The notes under the pieces are model-generated. The model searched no databases and had not been told where the DNA came from. It saw nothing but the letters and a program-made list of their open reading frames with translations. A stretch of DNA of 64,000 nucleotides from Burkholderiaceae bacterium. GTDB lineage: Bacteria > Pseudomonadota > Gammaproteobacteria > Burkholderiales > Burkholderiaceae. A program made the translations under genes and the position numbers. This document shows positions 34,963 through 43,699 of this stretch, piece by piece (the first letter of the stretch is position 1; each line of letters begins with the position of its first letter). The stretch spans positions 97,526-161,525 of the forward strand of contig CANFOL010000004.1 of the NCBI GenBank assembly GCA_947448695.1. The letters are read 5' to 3'.

Positions 34963-35727
34963 TTAGTAGTAGCTTTGTACCAATGAGGCGGCAAGCAGTG
35001 CCCAGCCATCTGCCAAAGCAAAAATAATTAACTTCAAAGGCAATGAAAACATCATCGGGGATACCATCACCATACCTAGGGAGGTTAGAATGCTGGCGAC
35101 TGCAAAATCAATTGCTAGAAAAGGCAGATAAATGACAAATCCTATTAAAAATCCCGTCTTAATCTCAGAGATCGCAAAAGCCGGAATGAGAACCACCATG
35201 GGAACTTTTTCTCTAGACTCAATTGGTTTGCCATACATTTTTGCAAACACATTTAAATCTTCCCGCCGGGTTTGTTTGAGCATGAACTCCTTTAAAGGAA
35301 TGCTACCTTTTTCAACAGCATCAACAAAACTCACTTTATTTTTTGAATAAGGTAAGTAAGCTTCTTGATAGATGTTTTCAAAAACAGGATTCATAATAAA
35401 AAGAGTTAAAAACAACGATAAACCAATTAAAACTAAATTAGGTGGAACAGTGGTGAGGCCCAAAGCCTGACGTAACAAAGAAAAAGTAATTAATATTCGG
35501 GTAAAGCTTGTCATTAAGATGAGCGCCGCTGGCAGAAATGACAATGCTGTAAGAGCTAAAACCGTTTCCACCGGGACTGCAAAGGTGGTGCCTGAACCAC
35601 CATTTTTCGAAGTTACCAATGGCAAAGCCTGACTAAAGACTTCGAAGGACCCTAAAAAAAATAGGCCGAAGCTGGCTATTAGCAGCCCCCATTTTTTGGA
35701 TTTAGACAAGGATAATATTTTCTTCAA
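34963..35727 (-). CDS. fliP: Flagellar export gate protein FliP
   Basis: 254 aa with a cleavable signal peptide (about 13-32) and four membrane helices. Conserved blocks are SFTRILITFSLLRQALGL, PPNLVLIGLSLFLTLFIM and LPFLAIDFAVASILTSLGMV, followed by MVSPMMFSLPLKLI. The start is a TTG overlapping the fliO stop (TTGA), which implies translational coupling. The length is normal. Confidence 0.95.
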   Translation of the reverse strand: MKKILSLSKSKKWGLLIASFGLFFLGSFEVFSQALPLVTSKNGGSGTTFAVPVETVLALTALSFLPAALILMTSFTRILITFSLLRQALGLTTVPPNLVLIGLSLFLTLFIMNPVFENIYQEAYLPYSKNKVSFVDAVEKGSIPLKEFMLKQTRREDLNVFAKMYGKPIESREKVPMVVLIPAFAISEIKTGFLIGFVIYLPFLAIDFAVASILTSLGMVMVSPMMFSLPLKLIIFALADGWALLAASLVQSYY

Positions 35728-36188
35728 TTGAAATTGGCTTTAATGTACTTTGCAAAAGTATTTTTTATATTTTGAGTAGGTACATCCATATTTAAATCAG
35801 CAACCTCTTCTGGCTCAAGCTCAGTTAAATAATTAATTTGAGTGGCTGATTGCCCCAAAACAATCACACGATTTAAGATTCGCATCACTAATATGCGGTC
35901 TCTAGGGCCCAATGGATATTGAAATAATATTTGTGCGTTACTTGTAGGTAATTTGGCGGAGGTATTTTTTCTTATCAGCCAAGCAACTAATAAAAGTAAT
36001 CCAGCGCCAAGCATCAGGCTAACAAAAGAAAACCAAAGAGTTCCACCCAATGAGGAAGAGCTTAATTTAGTTGGTTCTTCAGCGTGTGCGTTATTAAGGC
36101 AAAAAAAGAATATGAATCCAAGACCAATACAAACAAACTGATCAAACTTTCGTCCCTGAATCTGACTTCTCATAATCTCAAAGGACAT
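35724..36188 (-). CDS. fliO: Flagellar biosynthesis protein FliO
   Basis: 154 aa from the ATG at 36188, which has an AGGA sequence seven bases upstream; the TTG two codons earlier is less likely. A first hydrophobic stretch ending AHAEE looks like a signal peptide. A membrane helix (FVSLMLGAGLLLLVAWLI) and a cytoplasmic FliO domain with FQYPLGPRDRILVMRILNRV follow. It stabilises FliP during gate assembly. It lies between fliN and fliP. Confidence 0.9.
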   Translation of the reverse strand: MSFEIMRSQIQGRKFDQFVCIGLGFIFFFCLNNAHAEEPTKLSSSSLGGTLWFSFVSLMLGAGLLLLVAWLIRKNTSAKLPTSNAQILFQYPLGPRDRILVMRILNRVIVLGQSATQINYLTELEPEEVADLNMDVPTQNIKNTFAKYIKANFN

Positions 36189-36197
36189 CTTCAAGTC

Positions 36198-36575
36198 CTA
36201 GCGATTGATTTTACGAAGTCGTTCTGCAGGTGTCACGATGTCTGTCAAACGAATACCATATCGGTCATTGACAATCACCACCTCACCTTGCGCTACTAAG
36301 CAACCATTCACAACGACTTCTAAAGGTTCGCCGGCTAGAATATCTAACTCAATAACAGAGCCATAAGTTAGATTAAGCAAATTACGAATCTGCATCTTCG
36401 CTCTGCCAAGTTCAACAGTCACTTGTACAGGCACATCCATGACTAAATCAATTTCGTTAGGAGATGCTCCTGGCTTGGTAGTGTCGTTCAAATCATTGAA
36501 AGTCGCTTTTCGCAACGACCCCGATAAGTCTTTTGAAGCCATTGAACTAGCGAGTTCATTATCATTTTCAGCCAT
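36198..36575 (-). CDS. fliN: Flagellar motor switch protein FliN
   Basis: 125 aa with a disordered N-terminal 45 residues and the SpoA domain (VMDVPVQVTVELGRAKMQIR, LAGEPLEVVVNGCLVAQGEV). It forms the lower C-ring with FliM and binds FliH at the export apparatus. The length is normal. It begins one base after the fliM stop codon. Confidence 0.96.
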   Translation of the reverse strand: MAENDNELASSMASKDLSGSLRKATFNDLNDTTKPGASPNEIDLVMDVPVQVTVELGRAKMQIRNLLNLTYGSVIELDILAGEPLEVVVNGCLVAQGEVVIVNDRYGIRLTDIVTPAERLRKINR

Positions 36576-36576
36576 T

Positions 36577-37674
36577 TTATCCTCTATCCTCTTTTGTCAT
36601 CATTTCAGGCGTCAATGTTTGCACATCTGCCGCCGTGAACTGAAAATCTGTTTCCAATGGTGGTGTTCCTTTAGACTCAAAACTTTCATAAAGCTCCCCA
36701 TTTTCTTGACTGCGCATCATACTTGGTCCTAGGCGCGCTTTCTCGAGAGGGCTTTTTAAAAATTCGGCTGGGTGTTGAATAGACTCAATCTTCACTGAGT
36801 AATGTCCATTTTTAACACCATACTGGCCCCGAATGACTGGTAAACCATCCACGTACACAGTAATTGGGTCCAAAATCTCAATCGGAATAATCTCACCAAC
36901 TGACATCGAAACAACATCACCAAGCAACATCTGTTTTTTTGCAAGTACTGCTACTGCAGTTACCTTAGCTTCATGGACTTGATCATTCAATAAAGTAGTC
37001 CAGTGTTCATCAGGCTCAGCTTGAAAACCTTGCATATTATTGTAAAGGATAGATTTCACTGGCTCTAGTACCCAATAAGGGATACATAGATCAACATCTC
37101 CTTTACGACCATTAATATCAACCGTAAATTTAGAATGCAAAACCATCTCTTGAGGAGATGTTATCTTCGCAAATCCAAAATTCGTTTCTTGCCTCATAAA
37201 ATCAAACTTGATTTCATGAATTGGCTTCCATGATTTTTCGTAATCGATTAAAAATGCATCAACGATTCTTCGAATGATGCGCATTTCTGTTTGCGTATAC
37301 TCGCGCATTGTCGCTTTTGGGGTAATTCGCCCCTCACCACCAAACATATTATCTACGGCGACATAGACAACTCCAGGATCAATGATCCAACAACCTACTC
37401 CTCTCAGTGGACGAATTCCAACAATATTAATATTCGTTCTTTCAGGGAATTCCGATACAAATTTATCGTAGGTCTTAATTGCCGGCAAATGCATTGTAAC
37501 TTCAATCGGCATACGAATCATGTTAAAGAGGGTTAACCTGACTGCACGACAAAACCGCTCATGAATTAATTCAAGAGTCGGCATTCTACGTCTGGCGATA
37601 ATCTTTGATTTATCAAACATCCCGCGTTGATCGGCAACGTTGGTGTTCATCTCAAAGTTATATTGTTCGGACAT
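36577..37674 (-). CDS. fliM: Flagellar motor switch protein FliM
   Basis: 365 aa. The middle domain (GVGCWIIDPGVVYVAVDNMF with GGEGR) and the C-terminal SpoA domain (VVSMSVGEIIPIEILDPITV) are clear. The N-terminus does not show the usual LSQxEIDALL CheY-binding peptide, and a short MSEQYNFEMNTNVADQRG stretch stands instead. A C-terminal extension of about 45 residues after the SpoA domain is longer than usual. How CheY-P would bind is therefore unclear. Confidence 0.94.
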   Translation of the reverse strand: MSEQYNFEMNTNVADQRGMFDKSKIIARRRMPTLELIHERFCRAVRLTLFNMIRMPIEVTMHLPAIKTYDKFVSEFPERTNINIVGIRPLRGVGCWIIDPGVVYVAVDNMFGGEGRITPKATMREYTQTEMRIIRRIVDAFLIDYEKSWKPIHEIKFDFMRQETNFGFAKITSPQEMVLHSKFTVDINGRKGDVDLCIPYWVLEPVKSILYNNMQGFQAEPDEHWTTLLNDQVHEAKVTAVAVLAKKQMLLGDVVSMSVGEIIPIEILDPITVYVDGLPVIRGQYGVKNGHYSVKIESIQHPAEFLKSPLEKARLGPSMMRSQENGELYESFESKGTPPLETDFQFTAADVQTLTPEMMTKEDRG

Positions 37675-37705
37675 AGTTCTTCTTATTTAAATAAATGAGT
37701 GTGTC

Positions 37706-38461
37706 TTACTGCATCACAAAAGTACTAAATAAAACTGCCTGAACTGGCAAATCCATTTCTGTGATATTCCAAAAAGCGGCTGCAGCATTGGCGGCTTCCA
37801 CAGAAATTTTCTGCCCAGTTGAAGTTTCTTTTGGAACCACATTCATACGTTCTAAATTTTGAATATCTGCCGTACTAGGCTGTTGTTGTAAAACATAAAT
37901 CGCCGTTAATTGTGGGGAAATAATTGAATTAATCACCAAAGCAACCTCTTTTGCCATCATTGTTTTGCCCTCTACTGTTGCCAACTCCTGCATTTGACGA
38001 GAGGATAATACGGTGATAACTCTGTCCCGAATTAGTGGCATAAATTCTTTTAATTTTCCTTCAGTAGAAGAATCTGCAGTTCGTAAAACAATTTTTGTTT
38101 GTAAATAATGCTCGCCACCTCTTCCAGGAAGATTCACTACAATCTCATCCATTGGAATATAAATCGGGGCATCATTCTTTTTCCGATCAGCTAATTGTTT
38201 TTTAAGAATATTTTCAGGTTTCTTTGCTTCTTCTTCAGCTTGGTGTCTTGCCGCTTCAGTTTTCTGGTTATAAATATAACCACCAACCGCACCCAATATA
38301 ACTACTACTCCAGCAATAATGAAAATTAGCTTCTTTTTTTTGGCTTTCTTTTCTTCTTCAAGAGCGAGAGCTTCATCTTCTGGTGTAGCCGCAGCGGTTG
38401 CAGCAGCTACGGCCGCAGCTGCGGCATCAATTGATTCTTGATTTTCGACTTCTTCAGCCAT
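37706..38461 (-). CDS. fliL: Flagellar basal body-associated protein FliL, long form
   Basis: 251 aa, against about 150-190 in most relatives. An Ala/Glu-rich cytoplasmic N-terminus (about 1-44) precedes one membrane helix (LIFIIAGVVVILGAVGGYIY). The periplasmic FliL domain has MDEIVVNLPGRGGEHYLQTK and LIRDRVITVLSSRQ. An extra C-terminal segment of about 60 residues ends at VLFSTFVMQ. It supports stator function around the motor. It lies between fliK and fliM. Confidence 0.92.
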   Translation of the reverse strand: MAEEVENQESIDAAAAAVAAATAAATPEDEALALEEEKKAKKKKLIFIIAGVVVILGAVGGYIYNQKTEAARHQAEEEAKKPENILKKQLADRKKNDAPIYIPMDEIVVNLPGRGGEHYLQTKIVLRTADSSTEGKLKEFMPLIRDRVITVLSSRQMQELATVEGKTMMAKEVALVINSIISPQLTAIYVLQQQPSTADIQNLERMNVVPKETSTGQKISVEAANAAAAFWNITEMDLPVQAVLFSTFVMQ

Positions 38462-38483
38462 GAATAATCCCTAAAGTAGATAT

Positions 38484-39920
38484 TTAAGCAAACAAATTAA
38501 TGCCGTTGGAGTTATCAGTATTTAACCGCGGATTTACTCCTAATAAGTCCTCAGACCCTATTCTATTCGAATTTACGCCACTTGCAATGATTTGTTGACT
38601 CCGATTGTTGCTAAATTGGCTAGTCGAATCATTACTTTGCTGATTAAAAGCATTGTTTGCTGAATTTTGGCGCATATCTAAAGATAACTGTAAGCCCATT
38701 TGCGCAAACTGTTGCCTTAAATGATCACCGCCTTGTTCTAGTCTTGCTTGAGTACTTTCACTGGCACCTTGAACAACTAGCCTAGCTTGTCCACCCTGAT
38801 CAATTTGTAAATCAATGCGAACAGGTCCAGCATTGTCTGGGTTCACCTCTAACGAAATCCGTCCACCGCCCGATTTTGCTGCTGAAATAAGCTCACTATG
38901 CAGTGGTCCCGCAGTTAAACTAGTGTTAACCGCTTCCAATTTTAAATTCACCTCATGAGTAACGTGGTTGGTAAACCCTGGGGTCAGCATAAAACCTGTG
39001 GAAACCCCTGAAAACTCATCAAAGGTCTTTTTTTCAGTTACTGTTTCTTTTGTTACTTGATTCATTGGCAGCTCTTCAACGGCATCAATCTTATTCGAGT
39101 TGGCAACTATTACGCCTGGGTCTACCCCTTGACTTTGTTGACTATCAAACGCAAAAGATTGAGTCATTTTCGGATTGCTGATTGACTGATCAACCGATAA
39201 AACTTTTACTCCACCGATACTTTTGAGTGCGTCAGATAAGTTAGCAACCTTAAGGTTTGGAGTAGCTTTAACTTCTTGATTTTGAGGAAAAATACTTGAT
39301 ACTTCCTGAGTGTTGACAGCTATTTCTTCATGAATTGGCTGTAAATCAACCTTACTTTGAATGGCCAAAGAACTTGTATTTTGAGTATTCAAAAGGCCCG
39401 CACTCACTTCTTGCAAATGAGTCGTATTCGTGGTGACAGAAGCCAAACTGGAAGCATTGGCTAGATTTTGCGGTACTGCACCATTTAGAATATTCAATAA
39501 ATTTTGATTTGCTATTCCTACTCGGGTATTAACGGAAAGAAGATCACTACTTTGCTCAACGGGACCCAATTGGGGGGCACTTACTAATGGCAAACCAGAA
39601 TTAGGGACGGTATGTAATATTGGAACTTGTGCTTGAATGAATGCTTGAGAGGCGGCTAACTGCATCGCATCCATCAAATTTATTGGGTTTAGATCCATAT
39701 TTGGCTCGTCTTGAGAGCTTATGAGGGCATCCTTGGAGGAGTTTTTAGCCGGTGTATTATCTGAGAATTGATTCAACAAGGCTGAGCTTGCAGAGTCAAG
39801 CTGAGTCATAAATAAACTATCGATTAAACCATCAACATCATCCACATTAGCTAGTGGGTTGCCATTCGTAATTGAATTCAAATTTCCAGCAGGTTGTGCA
39901 TTTACAGTTAGATTTTTCAT
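38484..39920 (-). CDS. fliK: Flagellar hook-length control protein FliK
   Basis: 478 aa. The long N-terminal part is low-complexity, rich in Asn, Gln and Ser, as in other FliK rulers. The C-terminal Flg_hook domain (about 345-425) has GGGRISLEVNPDNAGPVRID and LRQQFAQMGLQLSLDMRQ. It measures hook length and triggers the FlhB switch. A sigma-54-like promoter lies just upstream inside the end of fliJ. A second FliK-like protein is encoded at 49775-50953. Confidence 0.92.
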   Translation of the reverse strand: MKNLTVNAQPAGNLNSITNGNPLANVDDVDGLIDSLFMTQLDSASSALLNQFSDNTPAKNSSKDALISSQDEPNMDLNPINLMDAMQLAASQAFIQAQVPILHTVPNSGLPLVSAPQLGPVEQSSDLLSVNTRVGIANQNLLNILNGAVPQNLANASSLASVTTNTTHLQEVSAGLLNTQNTSSLAIQSKVDLQPIHEEIAVNTQEVSSIFPQNQEVKATPNLKVANLSDALKSIGGVKVLSVDQSISNPKMTQSFAFDSQQSQGVDPGVIVANSNKIDAVEELPMNQVTKETVTEKKTFDEFSGVSTGFMLTPGFTNHVTHEVNLKLEAVNTSLTAGPLHSELISAAKSGGGRISLEVNPDNAGPVRIDLQIDQGGQARLVVQGASESTQARLEQGGDHLRQQFAQMGLQLSLDMRQNSANNAFNQQSNDSTSQFSNNRSQQIIASGVNSNRIGSEDLLGVNPRLNTDNSNGINLFA

Positions 39921-39945
39921 AGAAACTCCATAAGTTTCTTATTTA

Positions 39946-40392
39946 CTAAGCATTTTCCGTGCCAGTTCGCGTGCTTGCCCGAGCCGATAATAAATCTTCA
40001 AACTGCATTTCTTCAGACTTTTCTCTCTTTTTTTGCTCATTTTTCAAATCTTTTTCAGCCAACTTACTTAAGCCTTCCGACTTCATTTTCGCCTTCATCG
40101 CTTCTTCCATGATGGACTTAGAACCGATCTGTAAATCTTTTACTTGCTGATCCATTGAGCGTGAACTCTCCAGCAATTTAGCCCTAAAAGCATCAGCATC
40201 TTGAATAAAAGCAACTTTTGTACCAGCCCTACCTCCTTCAAGTATCTGATTTTCATAATCTTTTGCATAAGAAATCACCTGCCCTTGAAATTTCAGGGTA
40301 TCTGCGGCTTGCTTCGCCACTTTTCGGGCTTTTGCCATAGCAATATCCTCTTTGATTTTGGCAATTTTCAAAAGTAAATGAATCGCTTTCAT
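39946..40392 (-). CDS. fliJ: Flagellar export protein FliJ
   Basis: 148-aa coiled-coil protein with the FliJ pattern of long amphipathic helices (residues about 5-135). It links the FliI ATPase ring with FlhA. Its position directly after fliI (one base apart) and before fliK is the normal fli order. Sequence conservation in the family is low, so order carries much of the call. Confidence 0.88.
   Translation of the reverse strand: MKAIHLLLKIAKIKEDIAMAKARKVAKQAADTLKFQGQVISYAKDYENQILEGGRAGTKVAFIQDADAFRAKLLESSRSMDQQVKDLQIGSKSIMEEAMKAKMKSEGLSKLAEKDLKNEQKKREKSEEMQFEDLLSARASTRTGTENA
39948..39965 (-). promoter_or_regulatory. Probable sigma-54 promoter before fliK, inside fliJ
   Basis: The coding strand reads CTGGCACGGAAAATGCTT. 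The -24 half is identical to the flgB and flgF promoters, the -12 half is ATGCTT, and the GG-N10-GC spacing is exact. It overlaps the last codons of fliJ. Transcription would start near 39937, about 17 bases before fliK, giving extra transcription of fliK to fliR. Confidence 0.65.
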
Positions 40393-41766
40393 TTATTGAA
40401 GAACCGAACCAATCATTTCAATCGTATCTGGAATATTAAAATTACCATCCACCTCTTGTTGTAAAAAACCTTGAATTTTAGGCCATGCTTGTAAGGCGGC
40501 ATCTAAATCTCCATCACTTCCAGGAACATACGCTCCCATGGAAACAAGATCACGCCCACTCATGTAGCGGCTGTATAACTGCTTGATGCGTCTTGCGGCC
40601 ATTAAATGTTCTTTAGATACCACTTTGGGCATCACCCGAGAAATCGACTTTTCTACATCAATCGCAGGATAGTGCCCGCTATCAGCTAGTTGGCGTGAGA
40701 GGAAAAAATGCCCATCCAGGATACCTCGAGCAGTATCAGCTACAGGATCATTAACATCGTCTCCTTCTAGCAAAACCGTATAAAAGGCTGTAATAGAAGA
40801 GTTTGGATTTGCGCCATTACCCACTTTCTCGACTAACTCGGGCATCTTGGCAAAAACACTTGGTGGATAACCCCTAGCCACAGGAACTTCTCCTAAACTC
40901 AGGCCAATTTCTCGAAGTGCCATGGCAAATCGTGTCAAAGAGTCAATAATCAAGACAACATGCTTACCACTATCCCGAAACCAAGTTGCAACATCCGTTG
41001 CGTAAGAAGCCCCTTTTGCACGTGCCAGAGGTGATGCATCTGCTGGCGCAGCAACCACGACAGCACGCTTAAACGACTCAGGTCCTAAGGTTTCTTCAAC
41101 AAACTCACGAACTTCTCGACCACGTTCACCCACCAAGCCGATCACAATTACATCTGCCACACAATTACGAGCCAGCATTCCGAGCAAGACACTTTTTCCA
41201 ACTCCAGTACCCGCAAATATTCCAACGCGTTGCCCACGACCAACGGTTAACATGCCATTAATTGCCTTAATTCCGGAATCTAATGGCTCATGAATCGGTG
41301 AGCGATCTAGCGGGTTAAGCGAACGAGTGATTGTCTCCGACATTCTTTTTCCAGAACTACCTTTGCCATCAATTGGTCTCCCCATTCCATCGACAACGCG
41401 TCCAAGTAATTCCTCACCAATCGGTAAGGCTTCAATCGCACTAGTAGTTATATAGTGTGTCCCAAAATCAATCGGAGTATTGTTGGGGTATACCAGGGCT
41501 CCGGGAGAGATTCCTTCCATAAAGTCAATCGGCATTAAATAAGTAATGCCACCATTAAACCCAATACACTCCGCATCATAAGTCTTACCATTGACCTGCG
41601 AAAGAATCACAGCTCCAGCGCCGATGGTTAGGGGCAAACCTTCCACCTCCAAAACAATCCCCGATACTCGCTTGAGCCTTCCCTCACGGATGGACTTCGG
41701 ATATTGATGGAGTTTGTCTTTAAGGTAACGAAGATGCTGAGCAAACTCCTGCGGCTGAAGACTCAT
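40393..41766 (-). CDS. fliI: Flagellum-specific ATPase FliI
   Basis: 457-aa ATPase of the export apparatus. Walker A GIFAGTGVGKS is at about 181-191, HVVLIIDSLTRFAMA is Walker B, and GEVPVARGYPPSVFAKMPEL is the family signature. The length is normal. Its ATG overlaps the fliH stop (ATGA). Confidence 0.97.
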   Translation of the reverse strand: MSLQPQEFAQHLRYLKDKLHQYPKSIREGRLKRVSGIVLEVEGLPLTIGAGAVILSQVNGKTYDAECIGFNGGITYLMPIDFMEGISPGALVYPNNTPIDFGTHYITTSAIEALPIGEELLGRVVDGMGRPIDGKGSSGKRMSETITRSLNPLDRSPIHEPLDSGIKAINGMLTVGRGQRVGIFAGTGVGKSVLLGMLARNCVADVIVIGLVGERGREVREFVEETLGPESFKRAVVVAAPADASPLARAKGASYATDVATWFRDSGKHVVLIIDSLTRFAMALREIGLSLGEVPVARGYPPSVFAKMPELVEKVGNGANPNSSITAFYTVLLEGDDVNDPVADTARGILDGHFFLSRQLADSGHYPAIDVEKSISRVMPKVVSKEHLMAARRIKQLYSRYMSGRDLVSMGAYVPGSDGDLDAALQAWPKIQGFLQQEVDGNFNIPDTIEMIGSVLQ

Positions 41767-42560
41767 GATGAATCTTCCGGTGCATCGGGATCATCTGTTG
41801 GTACGTCTTGTACCAAGTCTAGATTTTGAAAATCTTCTGAACCCGGGGTCACGGGGGGCTGAGTTAATTGAACTTGTTCTTTTGTTAGCTCATAACCTAA
41901 TGCAGCCCGAACAATCGCGATTCTTGCAGATTGGCCAATATTAATTCTCGCCCCATCGATTTCTATATAAGCATCGCCAGGTTGAACATCGCCATCGATG
42001 AGTAAGGCACATTTAAAAGGCATACCAGGATCATTCACCAATTTTTCCCAGACATCTCTTTCTGCTTCACGAATTCTTAAAAATAAACTTGAGCCAGGTC
42101 TTGGTAGACGCATTAAAGCCTCTTGAACGGCCGTCACAAAGGGGCCTCGAGACATGCGATCATTGGCGGCAACTCGCATAGCAATACTATAGGATAATTC
42201 CACCATCGGCTCTGCAATCGCCTCTGGCATGCCATCAATTGCTTGTAAAAGCAAATCTAATGCCTGGTGTAAACGTTTTGTTTCACCCTCTGCATCGGTG
42301 TAACCTTGCTGATACCCAACTTCATACCCTTCCTTTTGACCTTGCTCGAAACCATCGGTTCTACCTTTACTAAAGCCCTCAGACAATCCCATATCATAGG
42401 CATCTTGCCTAGCGGTTGTGCGAATCTGTTCAACCTCTTCTACCGTTGGGTACTGAATAGGCGGAGCTTTAGGCTTTTTGGGTGGCTTGGGTGGATCAAA
42501 CGAAGGCGGTTGCCACTTCGTTAATAACTGCTCATCATCAGGCTCATCGTAAGCAGACAT
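41763..42560 (-). CDS. fliH: Flagellar assembly protein FliH
   Basis: 265 aa. A Pro-rich N-terminus is followed by glycine-containing helical repeats (SEGFSKGRTDGFEQGQKEGY, EVGYQQGYTDAEGE), the GxxxG-type pattern typical of FliH, and the C-terminal FliH domain (about 110-230). It regulates FliI and docks it at FliN. It lies 18 bases after fliG. Confidence 0.94.
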   Translation of the reverse strand: MSAYDEPDDEQLLTKWQPPSFDPPKPPKKPKAPPIQYPTVEEVEQIRTTARQDAYDMGLSEGFSKGRTDGFEQGQKEGYEVGYQQGYTDAEGETKRLHQALDLLLQAIDGMPEAIAEPMVELSYSIAMRVAANDRMSRGPFVTAVQEALMRLPRPGSSLFLRIREAERDVWEKLVNDPGMPFKCALLIDGDVQPGDAYIEIDGARINIGQSARIAIVRAALGYELTKEQVQLTQPPVTPGSEDFQNLDLVQDVPTDDPDAPEDSS

Positions 42561-42578
42561 ATTCTAAAGGTCCAATCT

Positions 42579-43679
42579 CTATAGGAAGGAGTCAGCCTGC
42601 TTACCACGTTCCATCTGCATGCGCCCCTCTGATGACAACGCACGTGCAATTCGAATAATATCTTTTTGCTGCTCCTCAACTTCTTGAATCTTGACTGGAG
42701 GTCTGGTCTCAAGATCTTCACGGACACCATCCGCAGCCCGTTTTGCCATATTGCGATAAATTTTCTCACGCAATTTTGGACTCGCCCCTTTGAGAGCCAT
42801 CACCAATGAATCTTGCGTAACTTCTAATAGCAGAGTTTGTAATGAACGATCTTCGATTTCAATAAAGTCTTCAAACACAAACATTTTTTCAATAATCGCC
42901 TCAGCTAGTTCAGCATCATACGAGCGAATCTTATCTAGTGCCAATTGATCTAAACCGCCAGAGAGCATGTTTAAAATCTCTGCCGTAGGAACTACACCAC
43001 CGACTGTGCTTCGTCTAAAGTCGGCATCTGGCCCAACTGATCTAGACATGACATCATTCAACTCTTTGAGGGCTGCAGGTTGAACTTTTTCTAATAGGGC
43101 CACACGGAGCATTAGTTCGTTTCTTAAATCGTCTGGAAATAATTTAGATACCGCAGCAGCCTGAGGGGCTTCTAAAAAAACCAATACTGTAGCAATAATT
43201 TGCGGATGTTCAGCCTTAATCATTTCATAGAGAACATCGGACTCCATTCTCTTTAAAGTCTCAATCCCTGACATATCCAGAGTCGACTCTAAACGACCCA
43301 ATAAGTCTGATGCACCTTCTGCACCCATCGCTTTGGTCAACATATTCTGCATAAAAGAGTCTGTATCAAAAGCTACTTGGGCATTATTGGAAGTGACATC
43401 TCTAAATTCTCGAAGCACATCTAGAACCAAATCTCGGCTCAATGAGCGCACAACCGCCATCTTGCCCGAAAGTTTCTGCACTTCCATCGGTGTCATTTGA
43501 CGTAACACTTCTGCACCAGCCTCAGCCCCTACCGCCAAAAGGACCACAGCAGCCTTAGATGCTCCGTCTAGATCATCATAGGTCTGCATCCCCCCTTGAG
43601 AGGCATTTTTAACGCCTTCTTTGAGTGCCTCGGCAATCGACAGTTGGCGCGGGGCTTCTTCTTGATCGTCATCAGCCAT
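42579..43679 (-). CDS. fliG: Flagellar motor switch protein FliG
   Basis: 366 aa, slightly longer than the usual 330-340 because of an N-terminal extension of about 35 residues. The N-domain (KAAVVLLAVGAEAGAEVLRQ), the middle EHPQ motif (IKAEHPQIIATVLVFL) and the C-domain charged helix (LMVALKGASPKLREKIYRNM type; here LVMALKGASPKLREKIYRNM) are clear. The protein couples stator motion to rotor torque and binds the FliF C-terminal tail. Confidence 0.96.
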   Translation of the reverse strand: MADDDQEEAPRQLSIAEALKEGVKNASQGGMQTYDDLDGASKAAVVLLAVGAEAGAEVLRQMTPMEVQKLSGKMAVVRSLSRDLVLDVLREFRDVTSNNAQVAFDTDSFMQNMLTKAMGAEGASDLLGRLESTLDMSGIETLKRMESDVLYEMIKAEHPQIIATVLVFLEAPQAAAVSKLFPDDLRNELMLRVALLEKVQPAALKELNDVMSRSVGPDADFRRSTVGGVVPTAEILNMLSGGLDQLALDKIRSYDAELAEAIIEKMFVFEDFIEIEDRSLQTLLLEVTQDSLVMALKGASPKLREKIYRNMAKRAADGVREDLETRPPVKIQEVEEQQKDIIRIARALSSEGRMQMERGKQADSFL

Positions 43680-43699
43680 GATTCATTTCCTTCATAGAT

